NCBI RefSeq assembly: GCF_002531725.1
Contig: NZ_NWSQ01000014.1
Span: forward strand, 1-64,000
DNA length: 64,000 nucleotides
Reading direction: 5' to 3'
Source of the DNA: Rhizobium sp. L43
GTDB lineage: Bacteria > Pseudomonadota > Alphaproteobacteria > Rhizobiales > Rhizobiaceae
A program made the translations under genes and the position numbers. Of the stretch, positions 39,053 to 48,689 are shown one piece after another. Each line of letters opens with the position of its first letter. Position 1 is the stretch's first letter. Under the pieces are notes generated by a model, which did not search any database, was not told the DNA's origin, and worked only from the letters and a program-made list of their open reading frames with translations.

Positions 39053-41584
39053 TCAGGCGGCGCGGTAGACCGGCGCGGAGGCTGCCTCGCCATCGATCTT
39101 GAACTGCTGGATGAGCCGGCGGAGCGAATCGGCCTCGTCGGCCAGTTCGCGGCTGGCGGCGGTCGTCTCTTCCACCATGGCGGCGTTCTGCTGCGTCATC
39201 TGGTCCATCTGGTTGACCGTGGCGTTGACGCTCTGCAGCGCGTTGGACTGGTCGTGGCTGGCGCGGGCGATCATCTCGACATGCTGGCTGATCGTGACGA
39301 TCTGGGCGCTGATCTTGGCGAGCACCGTGCCGGTCTCCTGGACGAATTGCGAGCCGGAGCTGACCTCGTTGGTCGACTTGTTGATCAGGCCCTTGATCTC
39401 CTGCGCCGCGGCTGCGGAGCGCTGGGCGAGTTCGCGGACTTCCATCGCCACCACCGCAAAGCCCTTGCCGGCTTCGCCGGCGCGCGCCGCCTCGATGCCG
39501 GCGTTCAGCGCCAGCAGGTTGGTCTGGAAGGCGATCTCGTCGATGACGCCGATGATCTGCTCGATCTGGCGCGAGGCATCCTCGATGCGGCCCATCGCGT
39601 CGATCGCATTGTTGACGACGACGGCGGAATCATCGGCGCTGCGCTTGGCCTGGCGGACGATCTGGTCGGCATCCTTGGCGCGTTCGGCCGACGAGCGGAC
39701 GGTGACAGTGATCTCGTCGACGGCGGCGGCGGTCTCTTCGAGCGAGGCGGCCTGCTGTTCGGTCCGCTTGGACAGATCCTCGGCCGACTGGGCCATCTGA
39801 TTGCCGTTGCCCTGGATCAGTTCGACATTGTCGCGGATCTGGCTCATCGTCGCCTGCAGGCGCATCATCGAGCCGTTGAAATCCTGGCGCAGCTGTTCGA
39901 GGCGACCGATGAAGGGCGTCTCGATCGTCGTCGAGATATCGCCCTGCGACATGCGTTCGAGGCCGGCGGCAAGCGCGTTGACGGCGAATTCGATCTGACG
40001 ATCCATTTCGCGCTTTTCGGCATCGTTGCGCTGGCGCTCGTGTTCGGCGGCAGCGCGCTCCTCGTCGCTCTGCTCCTCGATGCGGATCTTCGAGATGGCG
40101 TTTTCCTTGAAGATGCCGAGCGCGCGGGCCATGTCGCCGATTTCATCGTAGCGCTGCTCGCCGGAGATGCTGGTATCCAGCGCCCCTTCGGCAATGCGGC
40201 GCATGGCGGCGGTGATATGGCTGATCGGACGCTGCAGCGTCAGCACCAGGGCGATGCCGCCGAGGATCGACAGAAGGATGCCGAGACCGGTGGTCATGAC
40301 CGAGATGCTGTTTGCCTGGGTGCGCTCGGTACCGGCCGTCTGTTTCTGCAGCTCGGCGAAATCGGTCAGCTTCGTCCAGATCTGATCGAGCTCCTGGCGG
40401 GCAGCGGCATAGGCGGTGACGCGCTCGCCGATCGTATCGACGATCTTCGAGCCGCCGCCGGAAATGGCGTCGAGCGCCGGCTGGATCGCGCCCGATATGC
40501 CCTCGGCAAAGCCCATGCCCTTGGCGCTGGTGGTCAGCACCTGCATGTCCTTGCCAAGCGTGCCGGCCTGCTGCTGCAGGCGCACGAGATTATCCTTGCT
40601 CGAATTGGAGAGGAAATCGGAAAGGACGATCTGCAGCGCATAGACGGAATTTTCGAGGCGGCGCGTATCCTGAAGGACGGAGTTGGTCTGGGCAATGCGG
40701 CCCTCGAGCTCGGCGAAACGCTGTGTCGCCTCGCGCATCTTCTGCGTTGCCGTCAGCTGCGTATAGGTCGAGGTCTGGCGGAAGCGCGACACGAGACGGC
40801 CGAGTTCGGCGACGTCCTCGTCGGTCGGAGCGGGCAGCTGCGCGATCGCCTTGATGCTGTCGATGGTGGCGGTCAGCGCGTCGATGACGTTCTTCTGGTT
40901 GGTCGGAACCGAAATGGCGATCTGCCGCTGGGCTTTGATGATCGCAGGCATCTGTTCGTTGATGAAGGCGATCTTGTCCTGCGGCGTCTGCGGCTTGCTG
41001 TAGCCGCTGGCGACGGTGCCGAGGAAATCGCCGCCCTTCAGCAGGCGGTCGGCGGTGCGCAGCGTGATGGTGGCGGCACCCTCGTCGTTCTGGAGCGCGG
41101 TCTGCAATTCCTCGGCCTGGTAGGAGACCGTGAAACGGGTGCTGATCAGGCTCTTCTGCGCGGCGTCGATCTGCTCATGCAGTGCCTGCTCCTGCTCATG
41201 CAAGGCCCAGAGCTTGTCGACGACGCCCGAAATGTCCTTGGTGCGGCGCGATGCCTCGGCAAGGCTGTCACGGCCGGCGGCCTCGTCGCCGACCTGGTTC
41301 AGCGTCTGGTCGAGTACGCCTTGCTGGGTCTTCAGTTCCGCGGTCAGCTTGTCGCGCGCCTCCGGGCTGGTGACGCGCAGGAAATCGTCCATCGAACCGT
41401 AGAGATCCTTGAAGCCGCTCAGCGACTGCAGCACGCTGTTGGATATTTCCATGCGGCCCTGCAGAAGTCCCGAAGCGTAAAGGCCGGTCAGGCCCACCGC
41501 CGAAATGGTGACGACGAAAGGCAGAACGAAGATCAGAACCTTGGTCTTGATCCTGAAGCGGGAAAGAATCTTGTCAATCAACAT
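39053..41584 (-). CDS. Methyl-accepting chemotaxis protein with long helical sensor
   Basis: The 843-residue receptor has two membrane helices (KVLIFVLPFVVTISAVGLTGLY near residue 15 and ISVMTTGLGILLSILGGIALVL near 430). The roughly 390 residues between are all helical, as in the helical bimodular (HBM) sensors of McpS type that bind organic acids. HAMP and the signalling hairpin [20 protein letters not shown] follow. Its cytoplasmic half is closely similar to that of the chemoreceptor at 36950-38797, so the two probably share ancestry and feed the same CheA. The ligand is not readable from sequence. Confidence 0.9.
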   Translation of the reverse strand: MLIDKILSRFRIKTKVLIFVLPFVVTISAVGLTGLYASGLLQGRMEISNSVLQSLSGFKDLYGSMDDFLRVTSPEARDKLTAELKTQQGVLDQTLNQVGDEAAGRDSLAEASRRTKDISGVVDKLWALHEQEQALHEQIDAAQKSLISTRFTVSYQAEELQTALQNDEGAATITLRTADRLLKGGDFLGTVASGYSKPQTPQDKIAFINEQMPAIIKAQRQIAISVPTNQKNVIDALTATIDSIKAIAQLPAPTDEDVAELGRLVSRFRQTSTYTQLTATQKMREATQRFAELEGRIAQTNSVLQDTRRLENSVYALQIVLSDFLSNSSKDNLVRLQQQAGTLGKDMQVLTTSAKGMGFAEGISGAIQPALDAISGGGSKIVDTIGERVTAYAAARQELDQIWTKLTDFAELQKQTAGTERTQANSISVMTTGLGILLSILGGIALVLTLQRPISHITAAMRRIAEGALDTSISGEQRYDEIGDMARALGIFKENAISKIRIEEQSDEERAAAEHERQRNDAEKREMDRQIEFAVNALAAGLERMSQGDISTTIETPFIGRLEQLRQDFNGSMMRLQATMSQIRDNVELIQGNGNQMAQSAEDLSKRTEQQAASLEETAAAVDEITVTVRSSAERAKDADQIVRQAKRSADDSAVVVNNAIDAMGRIEDASRQIEQIIGVIDEIAFQTNLLALNAGIEAARAGEAGKGFAVVAMEVRELAQRSAAAAQEIKGLINKSTNEVSSGSQFVQETGTVLAKISAQIVTISQHVEMIARASHDQSNALQSVNATVNQMDQMTQQNAAMVEETTAASRELADEADSLRRLIQQFKIDGEAASAPVYRAA

Positions 41585-41897
41585 GGCGTTCCGGGCCTTT
41601 CATACACCACCCTCCCGCAGGCGGCCATTTGGCGCCAGCCGGGTGCACATCGAGCTGTTTTTAAATTTACATTGGGAAACCTGGAGGCCAGGCGGCAGTC
41701 ATTGCCAGTTCATGTCCAAACAACTTGGAGATGCCCAAATAATCGCGGGCAATTGTGTCAGATTAGGTATTAATTTTCGGATAAGCGGTGATGGCAGGTT
41801 AAGCCAAGGCGGTGAAATAGTTGCAGATTGTAAGCCGCAACGCCGCCGTGCGGCCGATCGGCATGCCGGAATGTTCTTTCCAACTCTACGGACAGGA
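41585..41897. other. Intergenic region upstream of the chemoreceptor
   Basis: No gene, RNA or clear repeat is visible in these 313 bases beyond what should be the chemoreceptor promoter and leader. The stretch is more AT-rich than its surroundings. Confidence 0.5.
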
Positions 41898-42041
41898 TCA
41901 GATGACGTGTGAGAGCAGCAGCGCGAGGCTGGCGGCGGTGGCGCCGGCGGCAAGCATCAGATAACGCAAGGTCACCATCCGGGCGTTCGGCTTTGCCTCG
42001 GCAATTGCGATGGCGCGGGCGCGTCGTGTGTTTCTGGTCAT
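41898..42041 (-). CDS. Very small membrane protein (47 residues)
   Basis: A 47-codon frame runs from ATG 42041 to TGA 41898-41900 with GTGAGG eight bases upstream. The product starts MTRNTRRARAIAIAEAKPNA, a strongly basic N-terminus, and ends with one membrane helix (LRYLMLAAGATAASLALLLS). Positive-inside placement would leave a short tail in the periplasm. It is not recognised as a named family. Expression needs testing; the composition and ribosome site look genuine. Confidence 0.45.
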   Translation of the reverse strand: MTRNTRRARAIAIAEAKPNARMVTLRYLMLAAGATAASLALLLSHVI

Positions 42042-42238
42042 GGTCGAAACCTCACTTCTGTCTGACACAACAATCCAACAAAACAGCTTGCCGGTAAAGC
42101 ATTATCTAGGAACGACCATGCAAACCGCCAATTGAGACAGGATGGCGCACCTCTGTTAAGAAGTCTTGAATCGGCTTTTCTCTTTGTCTTATGCAAGTCG
42201 TTCTCCCAAAACCGCTGCGCAATTTTGGGCGACATGCA

Positions 42239-43459
42239 TTAAGCGCATTCGCCCGCGGCAAAACCAGAGGCCCAGGCCCACTGGAAATTATAGCCGCCGA
42301 GCCAGCCGGTGACGTCGACGCATTCGCCGATGAAATAAAGCCCGGGCACCGCCTTTGCCTCCATGCTGCGTGAATCCAGCGCTGCCGTGTCGATGCCGCC
42401 GAGCGTCACTTCGGCGGTGCGGTAGCCTTCCGAGCCGGAGGGTTTGAGCGCAAAATTCTGGGCGCCGGCGGCGAGGCGCAGCAACGCCTTGTCCGGCAGG
42501 TCGGCCATGTTGCCGGAGATTTTTTCGCGTTCCGCGAGAAACTGCGCCAGCCGCTTCGGCAGGATGTCGCCAAGTGCGGTCTGCGGCGACTGGCGGCCAT
42601 TGCGCTGTTTTGCCGTTTTCAGATGTGCTGCGATGTCGATGTCCGGTTCGATCGCCACGACGATCTCGTCGCCTTCGCGCCAGTAGGAGGAGATCTGCAG
42701 GATGGCGGGGCCGCTCAGCCCCCGATGCGTAAACAGCAGCGCTTCGCGGAAAGCCGTCTTGCCGTGGCGGATTTCGGCCGGGGCGGCGATGCCGGCGAGC
42801 GGGGCGATGCTTTCCAGCAGGCCGGGATCGAGGGTCAGCGGCACGAGGCCGGGCCGGGTTTCGAGCACGGCCAAGCCGAACTGTTCGGCAAGGCGATAGG
42901 CAAAGCCGGTGGCGCCCATCTTCGGGATCGACTTGCCGCCGGTGGCGACGATCAGCGACGATGCTTCATAGACGCCCTCGCCTGTGGAGATGCGGAAGCC
43001 TGCCTCCGTCCTTTCGACGCCTGATATTTCCGCGCCGAGATGCAGCGTAGCACCAGCCGCGCGCATCTCCTCCAGCAGCATGCGGATGATATCCTTGGCG
43101 CTGTCGTCGCAGAAAAGCTGGCCGAGCGTCTTTTCATGCCAGGCAATGCCGTGGCGATCGACCATGGCGATGAAATCGGCGGGGGTGAAACGGGCGAGCG
43201 CGGACTTGCAGAAATGCGGATTGGCGGAGAGGAAATTCTTCGGCCCGGCATGGATATTGGTGAAATTGCAGCGGCCGCCGCCGGAGATGCGGATCTTCTC
43301 GCCGGGCGCCCTTGCATGATCGAGAACCACGACCGAGCGGCCGCGTTTTCCCGCACGGATAGCCGCCATCATGCCCGCCGCCCCGGCGCCGATGACGATG
43401 ACGTCGCTTTTGCGCTGCAAACCCGTTTCCCCGATCAAGACAGCGTCTTCTTTTTCCAT
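42239..43459 (-). CDS. BaiN/HI0933-like NAD(P)/FAD-dependent oxidoreductase
   Basis: The 406-residue flavoprotein starts with a Rossmann motif (DVIVIGAGAAGMMAAIRAGKRG) followed by GEKIRISGGGRCNFTN, the signature of the HI0933/YhiN family. The C-terminus carries PGLYFIGECVDVTGWLGGYNFQWA, also typical. The physiological substrate of this family is mostly unknown; BaiN acts on bile-acid intermediates in gut bacteria, which is unlikely here. It diverges from the glutamine-synthetase-like gene. Confidence 0.85.
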   Translation of the reverse strand: MEKEDAVLIGETGLQRKSDVIVIGAGAAGMMAAIRAGKRGRSVVVLDHARAPGEKIRISGGGRCNFTNIHAGPKNFLSANPHFCKSALARFTPADFIAMVDRHGIAWHEKTLGQLFCDDSAKDIIRMLLEEMRAAGATLHLGAEISGVERTEAGFRISTGEGVYEASSLIVATGGKSIPKMGATGFAYRLAEQFGLAVLETRPGLVPLTLDPGLLESIAPLAGIAAPAEIRHGKTAFREALLFTHRGLSGPAILQISSYWREGDEIVVAIEPDIDIAAHLKTAKQRNGRQSPQTALGDILPKRLAQFLAEREKISGNMADLPDKALLRLAAGAQNFALKPSGSEGYRTAEVTLGGIDTAALDSRSMEAKAVPGLYFIGECVDVTGWLGGYNFQWAWASGFAAGECA

Positions 43460-43546
43460 CGAAGGGCGAAAGTCAACGTTCTCAACCTCTCGCCAATTGG
43501 CAAAGTCCGGTTATGATGGCGCCACGATCAACCAAACCGGTGTGTC

Positions 43547-44983
43547 ATGTCCCCAAAAAAGACGACGCTGAAGCCTGCCAGAAACGTACCCGCCTCGAAG
43601 AAGACTCCCCCGGACCCCGGATCCCTGCGCGGCGTTGCGAACTGGAAGGAAGCAGCGCGGTGGCTGAGGGACCGCGGCATCGAGGACATCGAATGCATCA
43701 CACCGGACCTTGCCGGCGTTCCGCGCGGCAAGATGATGCCGAGTTCGAAATTCACCTCGAACACCTCGCTGGCGCTGCCTTCGGCCATCTACCGGCACAC
43801 GATTTCGGGCGAATATCCCGATGAGACCGAAAGCTTCCGCTACGAGCCGCGCGACAGCGACCTGAAGCTGATGCCCGATCTTTCGACGCTGTCGGTCGTG
43901 CCCTGGGAGACCGACCCGACGGCGCAGGTGATCTGCGACATCGTCGATTCGGACGGCGGCGAGGTGCCCTATACGCCGCGCAACGTGCTGAAGCGGATCC
44001 TGAGCCTCTATCACGAGCGCGGCTGGAAGCCGATCGTCGCACCCGAGATCGAATTTTACCTAGTCGCCAAGAATGACGACCCCGATTATCCGCTACACCC
44101 GCCCAAAGGCCGGTCCGGCCGCTCGATCCTCGGCGGCCAGGGTTACTCGATCGCCGGCATCAACGAATTCGACGAATTGATCGACGACGTCTATCATTTC
44201 TCGGAGAAGCAGGGGCTGGAGATCGACACGCTGATCCACGAAGAGGGACCGGCGCAGCTCGAAATCAACCTGCGCCACGGCAACCCGATCGAGCTTGCCG
44301 ATCAGGTGTTCCTGTTCAAGCGCACGATCCGCGAGGCTGCGCTGAAACACGACATCTATGCGACCTTCATGGCCAAGCCGATGCAGGGTCAGCCGGGTTC
44401 GGCGATGCATATCCATCAGTCGGTGGTCAATATCGAGACGGGCAAGAACATCTTCTCCAATCCGGACGGATCGGCCTCAAAGGAATTCTTCCATTTCATC
44501 GGCGGCATGCAGAAATTCGTGCCGAGCGCGATGGCGATGCTGGCGCCCTACGTCAATTCCTACCGGCGCCTGCAGCCCGATATGTCCTGCCCGGTCAACA
44601 ATGCCTGGGGCTACGACAACCGGACGACGGCCTTCCGCGTTCCGGTTTCCGATCCGCAGGCGCGGCGCGTCGAAAACCGGCTGCCGAGTTCGGACGCCAA
44701 TCCCTATCTGGCGCTCGCCGCTTCGCTTGCCGCCGGCCTGCTCGGCATCATGAAAGAGATCGAGCCGACTGCACCGACGGAAGATTCGGCCAATGAAGGC
44801 TCGATCGACCTGCCGCGCGGCCTCCTGGAAGCCGTGGCGCTGCTTGAGGACGAGCCCGCCTTCGAGGAGATTTTCGGCACGCAGTTCATCGGCCTTTATG
44901 CCGGCGTCAAGCGCGGCGAGTTCGAAACCTTCATGCAGGTGATCAGCCCCTGGGAGCGGGAATTCCTTCTGCTCAACGTGTGA
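43547..44983 (+). CDS. puuA: Glutamine synthetase-family gamma-glutamylputrescine synthetase (PuuA-like)
   Basis: The 478-residue protein has the glutamine synthetase catalytic domain (APEIEFYLVAKNDDP; EGPAQLEINLRHGNP; MHIHQSVVNIETGKN; FRVPVSDPQARRVENRLPSSDANPYLAL). It is of the PuuA/GlnA-III type and lacks the adenylylation-loop pattern of GlnA-I. PuuA joins glutamate to putrescine using ATP. An FAD oxidase of PuuB type follows 11 bases later, supporting that role. Other glutamine-synthetase-like activities on amines cannot be excluded. The ribosome site is weak. Confidence 0.75.
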   Translation: MSPKKTTLKPARNVPASKKTPPDPGSLRGVANWKEAARWLRDRGIEDIECITPDLAGVPRGKMMPSSKFTSNTSLALPSAIYRHTISGEYPDETESFRYEPRDSDLKLMPDLSTLSVVPWETDPTAQVICDIVDSDGGEVPYTPRNVLKRILSLYHERGWKPIVAPEIEFYLVAKNDDPDYPLHPPKGRSGRSILGGQGYSIAGINEFDELIDDVYHFSEKQGLEIDTLIHEEGPAQLEINLRHGNPIELADQVFLFKRTIREAALKHDIYATFMAKPMQGQPGSAMHIHQSVVNIETGKNIFSNPDGSASKEFFHFIGGMQKFVPSAMAMLAPYVNSYRRLQPDMSCPVNNAWGYDNRTTAFRVPVSDPQARRVENRLPSSDANPYLALAASLAAGLLGIMKEIEPTAPTEDSANEGSIDLPRGLLEAVALLEDEPAFEEIFGTQFIGLYAGVKRGEFETFMQVISPWEREFLLLNV

Positions 44984-44994
44984 GGGAACCATCC

Positions 44995-46293
44995 ATGGCA
45001 TTGCAGGAGACGTGGCAGAGCCCGATCGCGCCCGGGCTGTCCTGGTATCAGGCAACGGTCGGGGAGCGGCCCACCTATGCCGCTCTCGACGGCTCGAGAA
45101 CAGCAGACGTCGCCATCATCGGCGGCGGCTATACCGGCCTGCAGGCCGCCTATCATCTCGCCAAAGCGGGCGTTTCGGTGGTGCTGATCGAGGCCTGCCG
45201 CTTCGGCGACGGGGCGTCCGGACGCAATGGCGGCCAGCTCGGCACCGGCCAGCGCTGGTGGCCGGAAGAAATCGAGGAGAAGATCGGCTACGAACGCTCG
45301 AAGGCGCTGTTTGATCTTGCCGAGGCGGCCAAGCGGCATCTCATCGATTTCGCCCGCGAGCACCAGATCGAGATCGACTATGTGCCCGGCCAACTCAACG
45401 TCGCGCACAAGGCGAGCTACAAACGCGACTATTATGAAAATGCCGAGATCGCCGCAGAGCGCTACGGCTATCCGCATATCAGCTTCATGGACGAGAAGGA
45501 AACGCAGGAGCGGCTCGGTTCGAAGCGTTTCCATTGCGGCGTGCGCGATGTCGGCACCGGCCACATCCATCCGCTGAAGTTGCTGGTCGGCCTGGCGCGG
45601 GTCGCCGCCAACGCCGGCGCTGACATCTTCGAGATGACCAAGGCAACGGCGATCCGCCAAAGCGGCGGCAAGGTGACGATCGAAACCGAAAGGGGTGTGA
45701 TCACCGCCGAGCGCGCGCTGATTGCCTGCGACGCCTATATCGACGGCCTCGAACCGGTGACGGCAAGCCATATCATGCCGATCCGCTCCTTCATCGGCGC
45801 CACGGCGCCGCTCGACCGATACCCCGATGTGCTGCCGGGCGGCGAGGCGGTGGCCGATTCGCGCTTCGTCGTGCGCTACTTCCGCAAATTCGGCGACGGC
45901 CGCCTGCTGTTCGGCGGGCGCGAGGCCTATACGGCGGACAATCCGCGGGACATTTCCGAGCATATCCGCCGGCAGATCGCCGAGATCTACCCCGCGCTGA
46001 AGAATATCGACATCACCCACGCCTGGGGCGGCAGCGTCGGCATCACCATGCCGCGCCAGCCTTTCGTGCGCGAGGTCATGCCCGGCGTCATCTCGATCGG
46101 CGGTTATTCCGGCCATGGCGTTATGCTGTCAAACTACTGTGGCAAGCTCTACGCGGAAACGGTGCTTGGAAAATCCGGCGATCTCGACCTGTTCAAATCG
46201 CTCGATATTCCCGCCTTTCCCGGCGGAGCGCGCATGCGGGCGCCGCTGCTTTTCCTCGCCTTGTCGTGGTTTGCGCTTCGCGACAAGTTTTAG
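44995..46293 (+). CDS. puuB: Gamma-glutamylputrescine oxidase-like FAD enzyme (PuuB-like)
   Basis: The 432-residue protein starts MALQETWQSPIAPGLSWYQA (GAGGGAACC before the ATG) and has the FAD motif VAIIGGGYTGLQAAYHLAKAG and GASGRNGGQLGTGQRWWP, characteristic of PuuB-type oxidases. Its end, HAWGGSVGITMPRQP...ISIGGYSGHGVMLSNYCGKL, also fits the family. It would oxidise gamma-glutamylputrescine to the aldehyde. It is cotranscribed with the PuuA-like gene. No aldehyde dehydrogenase of this pathway is adjacent. Confidence 0.78.
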   Translation: MALQETWQSPIAPGLSWYQATVGERPTYAALDGSRTADVAIIGGGYTGLQAAYHLAKAGVSVVLIEACRFGDGASGRNGGQLGTGQRWWPEEIEEKIGYERSKALFDLAEAAKRHLIDFAREHQIEIDYVPGQLNVAHKASYKRDYYENAEIAAERYGYPHISFMDEKETQERLGSKRFHCGVRDVGTGHIHPLKLLVGLARVAANAGADIFEMTKATAIRQSGGKVTIETERGVITAERALIACDAYIDGLEPVTASHIMPIRSFIGATAPLDRYPDVLPGGEAVADSRFVVRYFRKFGDGRLLFGGREAYTADNPRDISEHIRRQIAEIYPALKNIDITHAWGGSVGITMPRQPFVREVMPGVISIGGYSGHGVMLSNYCGKLYAETVLGKSGDLDLFKSLDIPAFPGGARMRAPLLFLALSWFALRDKF

Positions 46294-46370
46294 TCCGATT
46301 GCGGATTTCCTCTTCCGGGAATTCGCTCTAAAACCGGTGCCTGAGAGATTCATTGCACTGCACACTGGCT

Positions 46371-46394
46371 TTTTTAAATCGATTAGATTAAAAG
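46371..46394. promoter_or_regulatory. AT-rich imperfect inverted repeat before zwf
   Basis: TTTTTAAATC and GATTAAAA flank GATTA about 40 bases before the zwf start. It is a possible operator for a sugar-responsive (RpiR/HexR-like) regulator; that is a guess from location. Confidence 0.35.
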
Positions 46395-46427
46395 GGCCGC
46401 CAACCAGCCTGATTGAGAGACAAGCTC

Positions 46428-47903
46428 ATGAGCAGCCAGATCATTCCCGTTGAGCCTTTTGATTACGTCGTCTTCGGCGGCAGCGGCGACCTTGCCGAGC
46501 GCAAGTTGCTGCCCGCCCTCTATCATCGCCAGATCGAGGGCCAGTTTACGGAACCGACCCGTGTCATCGGCGCTTCGCGCAGCCCGCTTTCGCATGAGGA
46601 ATACCGCAAATTCGCCAAGGACGCGCTCAAGGAGCACCTGAAAAAGGGCGAATATGACGAGGCGGAAGTCGAAAAGTTCTGTGCCCGTCTGTTCTACGTT
46701 TCCGTCGACGCCCGCACCGACACCGGTTGGGATCATCTCAAGAAGCTGCTCGACGAGGGCAAGGACCGCGTTCGCGCCTTCTATCTCGCCGTCGCTCCGG
46801 GCATCTTCGGCGACATTTCGCAGAAGATCCACGACCACAAGCTGATCACCAAGTCGACCCGCATCGTCGTCGAGAAGCCGATCGGCCGTGACCTCGCCTC
46901 GGCGCTGCAATTGAACGACACGATCGGCCGGGCCTTCAAGGAAGAGCAGATCTTCCGCATCGACCACTATCTCGGCAAGGAGACGGTGCAGAACCTGATG
47001 GCGCTGCGCTTTGCCAACGCGCTCTATGAGCCGCTGTGGAACGCCAATTATATCGACCACGTGCAGATCACCGTGGCCGAAGCGGTCGGCCTCGAAGGCC
47101 GCGCCGGTTATTACGATACGGCCGGCGCGCTGCGCGACATGGTGCAGAACCACATATTGCAGCTGCTCTGCCTGACGGCGATGGAAGTGCCCTCGTCCAT
47201 GGATTCGGAAGCCGTTCGCGACGAGAAGCTGAAGGTGCTGCGGGCGCTGAAGCCGCTCAATGCCTCCAATGTCGAGCAGGCGACGGTGCGCGGCCAGTAC
47301 CGCGCCGGCGCGTCGGGCAGCGGCCCGGTCAAAGGTTATCTCGAAGAGCTCGAAGGCGGCGTCTCGAACACCGAAACCTTCGTCGCCATCAAGGCCGAGA
47401 TCAACAATTGGCGCTGGGCCGGCGTTCCCTTCTACATCAGAACCGGCAAGCGCCTGACCGGGCGCATGTCCGAGATCGTCATCACCTTCAAGCCGATCCC
47501 GCATGCGATCTTCGACCAGGCGGCCGGGCGCATCGTCGCCAACCAGCTGATCATCCGGCTGCAGCCGGATGAGGGCGTCAAGCAGTCGCTGATGATCAAG
47601 GATCCGGGTCCGGGCGGCATGCGCCTGCGCAACGTGTCGCTCGACATGAGCTTCGCCCAGGCCTTCAACGTCCGCAATCCCGACGCCTACGAGCGTCTGC
47701 TGATGGATGTGATCCGCTCCAACCAGACGCTGTTCATGCGCCGTGACGAAGTCGAAGCCGCATGGAGATGGGTCGATCCGATCCTCAAGGGTTGGGAAAC
47801 GACCGGCCAGCAGGTGCAGGGCTATACGGCCGGCACCTGGGGCCCGAGCCAGGCCATTGCGCTGATCGAGCGCGATGGCCGCACCTGGCATGACGAGATC
47901 TAG
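46428..47903 (+). CDS. zwf: Glucose-6-phosphate 1-dehydrogenase
   Basis: The 491-residue enzyme starts [20 protein letters not shown]; the ATG at 46428 has TGAGAGA upstream, while a TTG five codons earlier is less likely. The nucleotide motif [16 protein letters not shown] and the active-site segment [20 protein letters not shown] are both present. It oxidises glucose-6-phosphate to 6-phosphogluconolactone and makes NADPH. It heads zwf-pgl-edd, the upper Entner-Doudoroff route. Confidence 0.95.
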   Translation: MSSQIIPVEPFDYVVFGGSGDLAERKLLPALYHRQIEGQFTEPTRVIGASRSPLSHEEYRKFAKDALKEHLKKGEYDEAEVEKFCARLFYVSVDARTDTGWDHLKKLLDEGKDRVRAFYLAVAPGIFGDISQKIHDHKLITKSTRIVVEKPIGRDLASALQLNDTIGRAFKEEQIFRIDHYLGKETVQNLMALRFANALYEPLWNANYIDHVQITVAEAVGLEGRAGYYDTAGALRDMVQNHILQLLCLTAMEVPSSMDSEAVRDEKLKVLRALKPLNASNVEQATVRGQYRAGASGSGPVKGYLEELEGGVSNTETFVAIKAEINNWRWAGVPFYIRTGKRLTGRMSEIVITFKPIPHAIFDQAAGRIVANQLIIRLQPDEGVKQSLMIKDPGPGGMRLRNVSLDMSFAQAFNVRNPDAYERLLMDVIRSNQTLFMRRDEVEAAWRWVDPILKGWETTGQQVQGYTAGTWGPSQAIALIERDGRTWHDEI

Positions 47904-47913
47904 GAGGAAATCG

Positions 47914-48612
47914 ATGGCATCGACCCTGCATTCCTTCGCCAGCGCGGCAGATCTCGCCGGCAACCTTGCCGACAAGGTCGCGGATACGCTTTCGGCGGCG
48001 ATCGCCGCCCGCGGAACGGCGTCCATCGCCGTTTCCGGCGGCTCCACGCCGAAGGCCTTCTTCCAGGCGCTTTCGACGCGCGACATCGCCTGGGACAAGG
48101 TGACGATCACCCTCATTGACGAACGCTTCGTGCCGGCCGACAATGCACGCTCGAACCATTTGCTGGTCGACGCCAATCTGCTGCAGAACAAGGCAAAGGC
48201 GGCACACTTCTTGCCGCTCTATCAGGATGTGGCTTCGGTGGAAGAGGCAGCCTCGCTCGCGACCGAGAAGACCAAGGCGATCAGTTCACCCTTCGACGTC
48301 GTCATCCTCGGCATGGGCGGCGACGGCCACACGGCCTCGTTCTTTCCCGGCGGCAGCAATCTTGCCAAGGCACTCGATGCATCGACGCCGCGCGGCATCA
48401 TCACCATGGAAGCGGAAGGGGCCGGCGAGCCGCGCCTGACCTTCACCTTCTCCAGTCTTCAGGATGCCGCACTCCTGGTTCTCCATATTGAGGGCGAAGG
48501 CAAAAAAGACGTTCTCGCCAAGGCGGAAGGCAACGGAGACGAGGCAGAAATGCCGATCCGCGCCGTTCTGCGCCGGGCCACTTCCCCGGTCGAGATCTAC
48601 TGGGCTCCCTGA
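47914..48612 (+). CDS. pgl: 6-phosphogluconolactonase
   Basis: The 232-residue protein starts [20 protein letters not shown] with TAGGAGGAA before ATG 47914. It has SVSGGSTP-type substrate loop ([17 protein letters not shown]), [19 protein letters not shown] and [16 protein letters not shown], all typical of DevB/Pgl lactonases. It hydrolyses 6-phosphogluconolactone to 6-phosphogluconate. It lies 10 bases after zwf and 77 before edd. Confidence 0.95.
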   Translation: MASTLHSFASAADLAGNLADKVADTLSAAIAARGTASIAVSGGSTPKAFFQALSTRDIAWDKVTITLIDERFVPADNARSNHLLVDANLLQNKAKAAHFLPLYQDVASVEEAASLATEKTKAISSPFDVVILGMGGDGHTASFFPGGSNLAKALDASTPRGIITMEAEGAGEPRLTFTFSSLQDAALLVLHIEGEGKKDVLAKAEGNGDEAEMPIRAVLRRATSPVEIYWAP

Positions 48613-48689
48613 TCGGCCGTCAATCCGGATCGAGATTCAGGCCAGAGCCGCCGAAACAGATAAGACAACGAACAAGGCAGGGATTTTCC

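Noticed and set aside
38933-41773. A 946-codon open frame on the plus strand
   Set aside because: It is antisense to the chemoreceptor at 39053-41584; GC-rich third positions leave the opposite strand open. It shows no domain and no ribosome site.
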